From positions 620,001 through 684,000 of the forward strand of contig NZ_QYZP01000001.1 of NCBI RefSeq assembly GCF_003595215.1: a stretch of 64,000 nucleotides of DNA. The letters run 5' to 3'. The translations under genes and the position numbers were made by a program. The stretch is from Nesterenkonia natronophila (GTDB taxonomy: Bacteria; Actinomycetota; Actinomycetes; Actinomycetales; Micrococcaceae). How positions within the stretch are numbered: the stretch's first letter is position 1; each line of letters opens with the position of its first letter. Positions 35,984 to 44,324 of this stretch are shown piece after piece. The notes under the pieces are model-generated. The model searched no databases. It worked only from the letters and a program-made list of their open reading frames with translations, and was not told the DNA's origin.

Positions 35984-36924
35984 TCACTGCGCTTGAACTA
36001 GGCCTGATCTACGCGATCGTAGCCCTCGGGGTCTACCTGACATTCCGGATCCTCAATTTTCCGGATCTGACGGTCGATGGTTCCTTCACCTCGGGGGCTG
36101 CGACTGCGGCAATTCTCATCATCAATGGCGTCAACCCCTTTCTGGCCAGCGGCGCCGCCTTCGTGGTGGGCACACTGGCCGGGCTGATCACCGGTCTGCT
36201 TCACACCAAGGGCAACATCAATGGCCTCTTGGCCGGAATCCTCACCATGATCGGGCTCTACTCGATCAACCTCCGCATCATGGGTGGGGCGAACATTCCG
36301 CTGCTGGGGGAGGAGACCACGATCTCCTTGCTGCGGCAGATCGCCGGCAGCGGGTGGACTTCGGTGCTGGTGCTGGTCGCTGTGGCGCTGGTGTTCAAGG
36401 TCCTCATTGACTGGTTCTTGCACACCGATGCTGGGCTGGCCCTGCAGGCGACCGGCGACAACGAGCAGATGATCCGCTCCTTCGCTGTGTCCACCGACCG
36501 GATGAAGATCATCGGACTGATGCTCTCCAACGGCCTGGTGGGGCTTGCCGGAGCAGTGGTCGCTCAGCACCAGGGCTTCGCCGACATTGGGATGGGCATC
36601 GGTCTGATCCTGGTGGGACTGGCCTCGGTGATCGTCGGGCAGGCAATCTTCGGCACCCGGCTCGTTATCCAGGCCACGATGGCTGTGGTACTGGGTGCGG
36701 TCATCTACCGACTTGCCATTCAGTTCGCGCTCAATGCGGGACTGAATCCCAACGACATGAAGCTGATGTCCGCACTGTTGGTGATCGCAGCTCTGCTGCT
36801 GCCCCAGTGGAACGGGTTCCGGAAGTTTGCGGCGCGGCGGAAGAAGGGTCGTTCTGCACTGCAGGCAGCAGCTGAAGCCACTCTCACCAAGGACGCAAAC
36901 CTCAATGGGAAGAAGGTGAGCTGA
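35980..36924 (+). CDS. ABC transporter permease (TrpY / LivH-like)
   Basis: 314-residue membrane permease of the branched-chain amino-acid-type family. Multiple hydrophobic spans; YLTFRILNFPDLTVDGSFT near the N-terminus and GLALQATGDNEQMIRSFAVS in the middle are typical of TrpY-like permeases. A basic C-terminal tail follows. It overlaps the binding-protein gene by four bases and precedes the ATPase gene by three, so the three are one unit. Confidence 0.88.
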   Translation: MITALELGLIYAIVALGVYLTFRILNFPDLTVDGSFTSGAATAAILIINGVNPFLASGAAFVVGTLAGLITGLLHTKGNINGLLAGILTMIGLYSINLRIMGGANIPLLGEETTISLLRQIAGSGWTSVLVLVAVALVFKVLIDWFLHTDAGLALQATGDNEQMIRSFAVSTDRMKIIGLMLSNGLVGLAGAVVAQHQGFADIGMGIGLILVGLASVIVGQAIFGTRLVIQATMAVVLGAVIYRLAIQFALNAGLNPNDMKLMSALLVIAALLLPQWNGFRKFAARRKKGRSALQAAAEATLTKDANLNGKKVS

Positions 36925-36927
36925 GTC

Positions 36928-37719
36928 ATGCTCAATGTCACAGACGTGTATAAGACCTTCTTCCCGGGGACGGTGAACGAGCGCAAGGCACTTGTGAACG
37001 TCAACCTGACGCTCGCCCCAGGTGACTTTGTCACGGTGATCGGCTCCAACGGTGCTGGAAAGTCCACGGTCCTCAACACGGTGGCAGGGCGCATCAGCCA
37101 GGATGAGGGAGTGGTGTCGCTGGATGGCCGCGATGTCTCCAAGCTGAAGGAGCATCAGCGCGCCGCACAAGTAGGACGGGTCTTTCAGGACCCCATGGCT
37201 GGGACGAGTCCCAACCTCACCATCGAGGAGAACCTGTCCTTGGCAGACAAGCGCGGACAGGCCCGCGGGCTGGGGTTCGGAGTCACGCGAGCCAAGCGCG
37301 AACGGTTCGCTGAAGCGCTGACCGTACTCGAGCTGGGTTTGGAGAGTCGACTGAAGACGAAAGTCGGCCTGCTCTCCGGTGGTCAACGGCAGGCTCTGAG
37401 CCTGCTGATGGCCACCTTCTCGCAGCCGAAGATTCTTCTGTTGGACGAGCACACCGCCGCGCTTGACCCCCAGAGGGCAGAACTCGTGACTCGATTGACC
37501 AGGAAAGTGGTGGAGGAGCAGGGGTTGACCACTTTGATGGTCACCCACAACATGGCGCAGGCTCTGGAAGTCGGTAACCGCCTCATCATGATGCATGAGG
37601 GTCGCATCATTCTGGACGTATCGGAAGAGGAAAAGTCCAAGCTTGCTCCAGGTGATCTTCTGGCAGAGTTCGCCAAGATCAAAGGTGCCGCGCTGGACGA
37701 TAAGACGATGCTCCAATAA
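36928..37719 (+). CDS. ABC transporter ATP-binding protein (TrpZ-like)
   Basis: 263-residue ATPase of the same importer. Walker A GSNGAGKST, Q-loop VGRVFQDPMAGTSPNLTIEE, signature LLSGGQRQALSLLMA and Walker B ILLLDEHTAALDP are all present. Last gene before a strong terminator. The system as a whole lacks a second permease gene, as expected for TrpXYZ-type importers with a homodimeric permease. Confidence 0.92.
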   Translation: MLNVTDVYKTFFPGTVNERKALVNVNLTLAPGDFVTVIGSNGAGKSTVLNTVAGRISQDEGVVSLDGRDVSKLKEHQRAAQVGRVFQDPMAGTSPNLTIEENLSLADKRGQARGLGFGVTRAKRERFAEALTVLELGLESRLKTKVGLLSGGQRQALSLLMATFSQPKILLLDEHTAALDPQRAELVTRLTRKVVEEQGLTTLMVTHNMAQALEVGNRLIMMHEGRIILDVSEEEKSKLAPGDLLAEFAKIKGAALDDKTMLQ

Positions 37720-37756
37720 GAATGTGCACTTGTTGAACGCATGAAGTGCACGGGAA

Positions 37757-37793
37757 GAGGCCGGTGGCTGCACCACAGCAGCCACCGGCCTCT
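37757..37793 (+). terminator. Terminator after the ABC importer
   Basis: GAGGCCGGTGGCTG (37757-37770) pairs with CAGCCACCGGCCTC (37779-37792), followed by TCTC. It separates the transporter unit from the hpa operon. Confidence 0.88.
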
Positions 37794-37825
37794 CTCATGA
37801 GCTCAGCTAGTGAATTAGTCGCGCG

Positions 37826-37854
37826 TTGTCGTCATATCCTAAATCATATATGAT
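37826..37854 (+). promoter_or_regulatory. hpa operon promoter with palindrome over the -10 box
   Basis: TTGTCG (37826-37831), 17 bp, TATGAT (37849-37854). The -10 box is the right half of the perfect palindrome ATCATATATGAT (37843-37854), so a bound repressor would block RNA polymerase. The GntR gene two positions into the operon is the natural candidate. The first ATG follows 34 bp later with CAAGGGA ahead of it. Confidence 0.6.
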
Positions 37855-37888
37855 CAAGATGTAGTGCTCATCACAATCAAGGGATCCC

Positions 37889-39364
37889 ATGTTCACTGAA
37901 GCAGAGGCACAGGAAGGCGCGTTACCCGCGCAGCCGGGGAAAATCGTCGCGGTCCACATCAGCTACGAATCGCGCGCAGCAGAACGGGGAAGGCGACCCA
38001 AAGCGCCCTCCTACTTCCTTAAACCCGCCAGCTCCGTTGCTGTCTCCGGCAGTGCCGTGGAAAGGCCCCAAGGAACCGAGCTGCTTGCGTTCGAGGGGGA
38101 AATCGCCTTGGTCATGGGGGCCGCCGCCCGTCAAGTTTCGGTAGAGCACGCCTGGACGCATGTCGGATCGATCACCGCCGGCAACGATTGGGGTCTCTAC
38201 GACCTTCGAGGGGCTGACAAAGGCTCCAATGTGCGCAACAAGGGGCGCGACAACTACACGCCTCTGGGGCCGGGCCTCATAGCTGCTGAGAAGGTCGATC
38301 CCTCCTCGCTGAGACTGCGCACGTGGAAGAACGGCCAACTGGTCCAAGAGGACACCACCGACAAGCTCATTTTCCCTTTCGCGCAGCTCATTGCGGACCT
38401 CTCGCAGCATCTGACTCTCCACCCTGGGGATGTGATTCTCACCGGTACTCCCGCGGGTGCGTCCGTGGCGCAGCCCGGTGACACAGTCGAAGTCGAAGTT
38501 GACGTTCCCGATGCCGGATTGAGCAGCGGGCGGCTCATCTCCACCGTTGTGGAAGGCGCAGACACCTTCAATGTGGAACTGGGCTCTGTGCCCACGGTGA
38601 ACGATGTGCAGCGTGAAGAGGCCTGGGGCTCACGGGAGGCTGCCGGACTGCCAGCCTCCGCTAAATCTGCATTGAACGCTCAATTGAAGGCGAAGCTCAA
38701 AGAAGCTCCCGTCGCCGGACTGTCCCAGGAGATGCGGAAGCGCGGACTCAACAATGTCACCATAGACGGAGTCGGTCCCACCCGCCCTGGCAGCAAGATG
38801 GTCGGCATCGCCAAGACTCTGCGTTTTGTCCCTAACCGGGAGGACCTGTTCAAGTCGCACGGCGGCGGTTTCAACGCCCAGAAGCACGCGTTCGACAACG
38901 TCGGTGAGGATGAGGTCATCGTCATCGAGGCCCGCGGCGAGTCCGGATCGGGCACGCTCGGCGACATTCTGGCCCTTCGTGCCGCGGCCCGGGGTGCCGC
39001 TGGCGTCGTCACAGACGGGGGTGTTCGCGACTACACCACCGTGGCCGGCATCGACCTGCCCGTCTACTCCCGCGGAGCCCACCCAGCAGTCCTGGGTCGC
39101 AAACACGTGCCGTGGGACACCGACCTGACCATCGCCTGCGGAGGAGCCACCGTCCAACCTGGAGACTTCATCGTCGCCGACGACGACGGCGTCATCGTTC
39201 TTCCCCCAGCCCTTGCGGAGGAGGTGGCTGATGCCGCCCTGGCCAAGGAAGCCGAAGACGCTTGGGTGGCCGAGCAGGTCAAAGCAGGTCATCCGATCGA
39301 AGAAGTTTTCCCCATGAACAAGCAGTGGCGAGCACGCTACGAAACCGAAAAGACACAAGGCTGA
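37889..39364 (+). CDS. hpaG: Fusion of fumarylacetoacetate hydrolase-type (HpaG) and RraA-type domains
   Basis: 491 residues with two enzymes in one chain. Residues about 15-235 are a fumarylacetoacetate hydrolase fold with metal-site acids in LLAFEGEIALVMG, the AGNDWGLYD block and LTGTPAGASVAQPGD; in this operon it should decarboxylate and isomerise 5-carboxymethyl-2-oxo-hex-3-ene-1,6-dioate. Residues about 265-470 are RraA-like (the family of 4-hydroxy-4-methyl-2-oxoglutarate aldolase and oxaloacetate decarboxylases), with GTLGDILALRAAARGAAG and the Gly-Gly-x-Arg-Asp of VTDGGVRDY. First gene of the hpa operon. The second domain may add a further pyruvate-type lyase or decarboxylase activity. 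Confidence 0.85.
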   Translation: MFTEAEAQEGALPAQPGKIVAVHISYESRAAERGRRPKAPSYFLKPASSVAVSGSAVERPQGTELLAFEGEIALVMGAAARQVSVEHAWTHVGSITAGNDWGLYDLRGADKGSNVRNKGRDNYTPLGPGLIAAEKVDPSSLRLRTWKNGQLVQEDTTDKLIFPFAQLIADLSQHLTLHPGDVILTGTPAGASVAQPGDTVEVEVDVPDAGLSSGRLISTVVEGADTFNVELGSVPTVNDVQREEAWGSREAAGLPASAKSALNAQLKAKLKEAPVAGLSQEMRKRGLNNVTIDGVGPTRPGSKMVGIAKTLRFVPNREDLFKSHGGGFNAQKHAFDNVGEDEVIVIEARGESGSGTLGDILALRAAARGAAGVVTDGGVRDYTTVAGIDLPVYSRGAHPAVLGRKHVPWDTDLTIACGGATVQPGDFIVADDDGVIVLPPALAEEVADAALAKEAEDAWVAEQVKAGHPIEEVFPMNKQWRARYETEKTQG

Positions 39365-39369
39365 CGGCC

Positions 39370-40038
39370 GTGGTGGGGAAGATGCCGGAGTCTGCGAGCA
39401 AATCCCAGCGCACTTACGAATGGATACGTGAACGAATCATTGCCCGGGATTTCAATCCCGGTTACCGATTGGTACTCAGCACGATCGCTGCAGAGCTGGC
39501 GGTCAGCACGGTGCCGGTGAGAGAAGCTATTCGCCGTCTGGAGGCCGAGGGACTGGTCGAGTTCGAACGCAATGTGGGCGCGCGCGTGGCCATGGTTCAG
39601 GAGACCGAATACGTCGAGGCCATGCAGACCCTCGGGGTCCTGGAAGGGGCAGCGACAGTCCTGTCTCTGCCGCACCTGACCGAACAGGACATTGCGACAG
39701 CCCAGTCCGTGAACGACCAGATGCGGACTGTGCTGGAAAACTTCGATCCCACCGTTTTCACAATGCTGAATGAAAAATTTCACCGAATTCTCTACGCACG
39801 TTGTCCCAACTCCTACCTCGGCAGCCTGGTGGACCGGGGTTGGAGCACGATGGCGGGACTGCGAAGTTCCACCTTCAGCTTCGTGCCGGGCCGGGCGCCT
39901 CGTTCAGTCGAGGAGCATGACGAAATTCTGCGGCTCCTAAGGCAGAACGCCGAGCCCACCGCAATCGAAATGAAGGTTCGTCACCACAAGTGGCGCACCG
40001 TTGAGGCCTTCCGCGAACAAGGCCACAGAACCCTCTGA
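39370..40038 (+). CDS. GntR-family (FCD-type) transcriptional regulator
   Basis: 222 residues. N-terminal winged helix (about 12-75: QRTYEWIRERIIARDF, STIAAELAVSTVPVREAIRR, LEAEGLVEFERN), then an all-helical FCD-like ligand domain with conserved His/Asn residues (FTMLNEKFHRILY, SVEEHDEILRLL). GTG 39370 has AAGG nine bases upstream; ATG 39382 is an alternative. It begins five bases after the fusion gene and lies inside the operon, so autoregulation through the palindrome at 37843 is likely, with a pathway intermediate as effector. Confidence 0.88.
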   Translation: MVGKMPESASKSQRTYEWIRERIIARDFNPGYRLVLSTIAAELAVSTVPVREAIRRLEAEGLVEFERNVGARVAMVQETEYVEAMQTLGVLEGAATVLSLPHLTEQDIATAQSVNDQMRTVLENFDPTVFTMLNEKFHRILYARCPNSYLGSLVDRGWSTMAGLRSSTFSFVPGRAPRSVEEHDEILRLLRQNAEPTAIEMKVRHHKWRTVEAFREQGHRTL

Positions 40039-40069
40039 CCAATCATCACACGCAAGGAGCATGACAGCC

Positions 40070-41575
40070 ATGGCCCAGTACGAAACGCACACACCGGCAG
40101 AGCTGCCGGAGCTCATCAGGCACTACATCGACGGAGAATTCGTCGACTCAGCAGACGGCACAACCTTCGATGTCATCAACCCGGTCACCAACGAGACCTA
40201 TATCCAGGCATCAGCCGGCCAGAAAGAGGACGTTGACCGTGCGGTACAGGTAGCCAAACGCACCTTCCAGGAGGGCAGTTGGTCCCAGGCGCTTCCCCGG
40301 GAACGTTCCAAAGTGCTGCACCGAATCGCTGACCTGGTGGAAACTCGGGGCGACCGACTTGCCGAGCTGGAGTCCTTCGACACCGGCCTACCCATCACCC
40401 AGGCACTGGGCCAGGCCCGCCGAGCAGCGGAGAACTTCCGCTTCTTTGCCGACTTGATCGTCGCCATCGCTGACGACACCTACAAGGTTCCCGGCCGCCA
40501 GATCAACTACGTCAATCGCAAGCCGATCGGTGTTGCCGGTCTGATCACCCCCTGGAACACGCCCTTCATGCTCGAGAGCTGGAAACTCGGACCAGCGCTC
40601 GCCACCGGTAATTCGGTGGTGCTCAAGCCTGCCGAATTCACACCACTCTCTGCCGGACTCTGGGCCGGAATCTTCGAAGAGGCTGGGCTGCCCCGCGGCG
40701 TTTTCAACCTGGTCAACGGCATCGGAGAGGAAGCCGGTGACGCCCTGGTTAAGCACCCGGAGGTCCCGCTGATCTCATTCACCGGGGAGTCCAGCACCGG
40801 CCAGCTGATCTTCGCCAACTCCGCGCCTTATCTCAAGGGCCTGTCTATGGAACTGGGTGGAAAGTCCCCGGCCATCGTCTTTGCTGACGCTGACCTTGAA
40901 GCGGCCATCAATGCGACGATCTTCGGAGTATTCTCGCTCAACGGCGAACGCTGCACGGCGGGCTCGCGCATCTTGGTTGAGCGGAGCATCTACGACGAAT
41001 TCGTGGAACGATATGCAGCTCAGGCCAAGCGCGTCAAAGTCGGTCTGCCCCACGAGCCCACCACCGAGGTCGGTGCCCTGGTTCATCCCGAGCACTTCGA
41101 GAAGGTAATGAGCTACGTGGAAAAGGGCAAGTCTGAGGGCAGGCTGGTGGCCGGAGGCGACCGGCCTGAAGGCTATGAAACGGGCAACTTCATCACCCCC
41201 ACTGTGTTCGCCGACGTGGCGCCCGATGCAAGTATCTTCCAGGAAGAGATCTTCGGCCCGGTCGTCGCAATCACGCCCTTCGACACTGAAGACGAAGCAC
41301 TGGAATTGGCGAACAACACCAAGTACGGTCTGGCAGCCTACGTGTGGACCAACGACCTGAAACGCTCCCACAACTTCGCCCAGGCAGTAGAGGCGGGCAT
41401 GGTGTGGCTGAACTCCAATAATGTCCGAGATCTCCGCACCCCCTTCGGTGGGGTCAAGGCCTCCGGTCTAGGTCATGAGGGCGGGTACCGCTCGATCGAC
41501 TTCTACACCGATCAGCAGGCAATTCACATCAACCTCGGCGAGGTCCACAACCCCGTCTTCGGAAAAGCTGACTGA
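40070..41575 (+). CDS. hpaE: 5-carboxymethyl-2-hydroxymuconate semialdehyde dehydrogenase
   Basis: 501-residue NAD-dependent aldehyde dehydrogenase oxidising the ring-cleavage semialdehyde from HpaD. General base Glu261 in SMELGGKSPAIV and nucleophile Cys295 in GERCTAGSRILVE are present, along with the Rossmann-side VLKPAEFTPLSAGLWAGIF. ATG 40070 is chosen because AAGGAG lies ten bases ahead; the earlier ATG at 40061 is only one base from the ribosome site. The family is broad; the specific name rests on its place between hpaG and hpaD. Confidence 0.9.
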   Translation: MAQYETHTPAELPELIRHYIDGEFVDSADGTTFDVINPVTNETYIQASAGQKEDVDRAVQVAKRTFQEGSWSQALPRERSKVLHRIADLVETRGDRLAELESFDTGLPITQALGQARRAAENFRFFADLIVAIADDTYKVPGRQINYVNRKPIGVAGLITPWNTPFMLESWKLGPALATGNSVVLKPAEFTPLSAGLWAGIFEEAGLPRGVFNLVNGIGEEAGDALVKHPEVPLISFTGESSTGQLIFANSAPYLKGLSMELGGKSPAIVFADADLEAAINATIFGVFSLNGERCTAGSRILVERSIYDEFVERYAAQAKRVKVGLPHEPTTEVGALVHPEHFEKVMSYVEKGKSEGRLVAGGDRPEGYETGNFITPTVFADVAPDASIFQEEIFGPVVAITPFDTEDEALELANNTKYGLAAYVWTNDLKRSHNFAQAVEAGMVWLNSNNVRDLRTPFGGVKASGLGHEGGYRSIDFYTDQQAIHINLGEVHNPVFGKAD

Positions 41576-41615
41576 CAATGTCCCACTCCGCACTGACAGA
41601 GCAAGGATGCCTGAC

Positions 41616-42722
41616 ATGACTGACCCCACTGCTGCAACTATCCCCACGCCGAAATCCCCTGCACCCGACGTTCTCCGCTGCGCCTACATGGAGTTGGTGG
41701 TCACCGACCTGAAGCGTTCCCGAGACTTCTACGTAGACGTGTTGGACCTGGTGGTCACTCACGAGGATGAGGATGCAATCTACCTGCGTTCCATGGAGGA
41801 GTTCATCCACCACAATTTGGTCCTGCGCCAAGGAGAGGCCGCCGCCGTGGCAGCCTTCTCCTATCGGGTGCGCAGTCCCGAGGAACTGGACAAGGCCGAA
41901 GCGTTCTACACCGAGCTGGGCTGCCCGGTACGGAGGGAGAAGAACGGCTTCGTCAAAGGCATCGGAGACTCCGTTCGCGTCCAAGACCCTCTGGGATTCC
42001 CTTACGAGTTCTTCTACGACGTCGAACACGTCGAACGGCTGGCGTGGCGTTACGATCTCTACTCACCAGGGGCACTGGTGCGATTGGACCACTTCAACCA
42101 GGTCACCCCGGATGTGCCGAAAGCGGTGGGGTACATGGAGGATCTCGGCTTCCGCGTCACCGAAGACATTCAAGATGCGGCCGGCACGACCTACGCCGCG
42201 TGGATGCGGCGCAAGCCTACAGTGCATGACACCGCTATGACCGGCGGGGCGGGGCCGCGCATGCACCACGTAGCCTTCGCCACCCACGAGAAGCACAACA
42301 TCTTGGCCATCTGCGACAAGCTCGGAGCGCTGCGGCTTTCGGACCGTATTGAGCGGGGCCCGGGACGTCACGGAGTCTCCAACGCGTTCTACCTCTATCT
42401 GCGGGACCCGGACGGACACCGTATTGAGATCTACACTCAGGACTACTACACCGGGGACCCGGACAATCCGGTGGTCACCTGGGACGTCCACGACAATCAG
42501 CGCCGCGACTGGTGGGGCAACCCCGTAGTGCCCTCGTGGTACACCGAGGCCTCAACGGTGCTGGACCTCGACGGTCAGCCGGTGTCCACCACAGAACGAA
42601 CCGACGACTCCGAAATGGACGTCACAATCGGAGCCGACGGCTTCTCCTACACCCGCAAGGATGACGAGGAGTCCCTCCCCGAGTGGAAACAGGGCGAGTA
42701 CAAACTCGGCCACCAGCTGTAG
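41616..42722 (+). CDS. hpaD: 3,4-dihydroxyphenylacetate 2,3-dioxygenase (type I extradiol)
   Basis: 368 residues, two vicinal-oxygen-chelate repeats. It matches the Arthrobacter globiformis MndD (Mn) / Brevibacterium fuscum HPCD (Fe) group: metal ligands His159 (VRLDHFNQ), His218 (MHHVAFATH) and Glu271 (GHRIEIYTQ), with second-sphere His204 (TVHDTA), Arg247 and Tyr261, all offset by four from the published HPCD numbering as I recall it. It cleaves homoprotocatechuate next to the hydroxyls. AAGGA precedes ATG 41616. Metal identity (Fe or Mn) cannot be read from sequence. Confidence 0.95.
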   Translation: MTDPTAATIPTPKSPAPDVLRCAYMELVVTDLKRSRDFYVDVLDLVVTHEDEDAIYLRSMEEFIHHNLVLRQGEAAAVAAFSYRVRSPEELDKAEAFYTELGCPVRREKNGFVKGIGDSVRVQDPLGFPYEFFYDVEHVERLAWRYDLYSPGALVRLDHFNQVTPDVPKAVGYMEDLGFRVTEDIQDAAGTTYAAWMRRKPTVHDTAMTGGAGPRMHHVAFATHEKHNILAICDKLGALRLSDRIERGPGRHGVSNAFYLYLRDPDGHRIEIYTQDYYTGDPDNPVVTWDVHDNQRRDWWGNPVVPSWYTEASTVLDLDGQPVSTTERTDDSEMDVTIGADGFSYTRKDDEESLPEWKQGEYKLGHQL

Positions 42723-42732
42723 AGGAGAGACC

Positions 42733-43518
42733 ATGCTGAGCCAAGAGACCATCACATCGATCGCCGACGAACTGGCCCAGGCGGAGAAGGACCGCGCCAC
42801 GGTTCCGCTGCTGACCGCCCGCCACACAGAGATGACCGTTGAAGACTCCTACGCGGTGCAGAATGAATGGCGCCGCCGTGGCATCGAAGCCGGCCGGCGT
42901 CCGGTGGGTCGCAAGATCGGCCTGACATCCAAAGTCATGCAGGCCGCCACCGGCATCACGGAACCCGACTACGGAGCTATCTTCGCCGATATGGTCTACG
43001 AGAACGGCTCCGTCATCGACCACAGCAGATTTTCTAATGTCCGCATTGAGGTGGAGTTGGCCTTTGTGCTCGGCAAAGAGCTCACAGGCCCGGACGTGAC
43101 GGTCTTCGACGTGATGGACGCCACCGACTATGTCATTCCCGCTCTGGAGATCCTCTCCTCCCGCATTGAGATGAGGAACAGAACGATCGTGGACACCATC
43201 AGTGACAACGCTGCCATGGGCGCCATGGTCTACGGCGGAAACCCGCTCAAACCGCATGATGTGGACCTGCGATGGGTCTCGGCTCTGCTCTACCGCAACG
43301 AAACGATTGAAGAGTCCGGTGTGGCCGCAGCGGTGCTGAACCATCCGGCCAACGGTGTGGCGTGGCTGGCCAATAAGCTCGCCACTCATGGTGACTCGCT
43401 CTCCGCAGGAGAGATCATCCTCGCAGGCTCCTTCACCCGGCCCATGTGGGTGGAACCCGGAGACACCGTGCTCTGCGACTACGGACAGATGGGAACAGTG
43501 ACATGCCGCTTCAGCTGA
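42733..43518 (+). CDS. hpaH: 2-oxo-hept-4-ene-1,7-dioate hydratase
   Basis: 261-residue hydratase of the HpaH/MhpD family, acting after HpaG to add water before aldol cleavage. Family blocks: RRPVGRKIGLTSKVMQAATG, RIEVELAFVLGKELTG and NAAMGAMVYGG. GAGGAGA precedes the ATG, 10 bp after hpaD. Its 3' end overlaps hpaI by 16 bases. Confidence 0.95.
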   Translation: MLSQETITSIADELAQAEKDRATVPLLTARHTEMTVEDSYAVQNEWRRRGIEAGRRPVGRKIGLTSKVMQAATGITEPDYGAIFADMVYENGSVIDHSRFSNVRIEVELAFVLGKELTGPDVTVFDVMDATDYVIPALEILSSRIEMRNRTIVDTISDNAAMGAMVYGGNPLKPHDVDLRWVSALLYRNETIEESGVAAAVLNHPANGVAWLANKLATHGDSLSAGEIILAGSFTRPMWVEPGDTVLCDYGQMGTVTCRFS

Positions 43519-44315
43519 ATCCCACATTCGGCCACGAGCTCTCCCAGGCTCAGCGCACCCTCTACGGCGGGTGGGTCAGCTCCGGCTCGGCGGTCGCCGC
43601 CGAGATCATGGCCGGATCCGGTTTGGACATGCTGCTCATCGACATGGAGCATGCTCCCAACGGGCTGGAATCTGTGCTTGCCCAGCTGCACGCCGCTTCC
43701 GGGTACCCGCTCTCAGTCATGGTGCGCGTGCCCGCTGGTGAGCCGGTCATCATCAAACAAGTCCTAGATCTGGGTGTGCAGAACATCATGGTCCCCATGG
43801 TCTCCACTGCCGAGCAGGCTGAGCAGATCGCGGCCATGGCCCAGTACCCTCCCCATGGGATCAGGGGAGTCGGCAGTGCGCTGGCGCGCTCAGGGCGCTG
43901 GAACCGGGTGCCGAACTATGTGAATGAGGCGGCTGATCATGTCTCAGTGTTCGTGCAGATAGAAACTGAGCAAGGTCTGGCGAATACTGCGGAGATCGCT
44001 GCCGTGGAAGGCATCGCCGGCATTCTGCTCGGACCAAGTGACCTGGCGGCTTCTATGGGGCTGATCGGTCAGCAGACACACCCGGATGTAGTCTCCGCGG
44101 TCAAGACCGCCTTCGCGCAGATTGACGCCGCCGGGAAACCCGCAGGCGTCAATGCCTTCGATCCAGCGGCAGCCCGTGATTATGCCGCCTCCGGCGCACG
44201 ATGGGTCCTCGTCGGAGCCGACGTGGTCCTCATCGCCCGCGGATCAGAGAAGCTTGCCGCGGACTTCATCCACCACCCAACGACTTCGGCGGCCGAACTG
44301 CCGTCCAGCAACTGA
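43503..44315 (+). CDS. hpaI: 4-hydroxy-2-oxo-heptane-1,7-dioate aldolase
   Basis: 270-residue class II pyruvate aldolase (HpcH/HpaI family), splitting the last C7 intermediate into pyruvate and succinic semialdehyde. LLIDMEHAPNGLESVLAQL carries the catalytic His, VRVPAGEPVIIKQVLDLGVQ the pyruvate-binding Arg, and FVQIETEQGLAN the metal-binding Glu. ATG 43503 lies inside the hpaH 3' end, consistent with coupled translation. Confidence 0.95.
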   Translation: MPLQLNPTFGHELSQAQRTLYGGWVSSGSAVAAEIMAGSGLDMLLIDMEHAPNGLESVLAQLHAASGYPLSVMVRVPAGEPVIIKQVLDLGVQNIMVPMVSTAEQAEQIAAMAQYPPHGIRGVGSALARSGRWNRVPNYVNEAADHVSVFVQIETEQGLANTAEIAAVEGIAGILLGPSDLAASMGLIGQQTHPDVVSAVKTAFAQIDAAGKPAGVNAFDPAAARDYAASGARWVLVGADVVLIARGSEKLAADFIHHPTTSAAELPSSN

Positions 44316-44324
44316 GGAGTTTTC

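Noticed and set aside
35998..37785. 595-codon open frame on the minus strand
   Set aside because: It lies antisense to the permease and ATPase genes, has His/Gln/Arg-rich composition and no recognisable domain; a shadow of GC-rich coding sequence.
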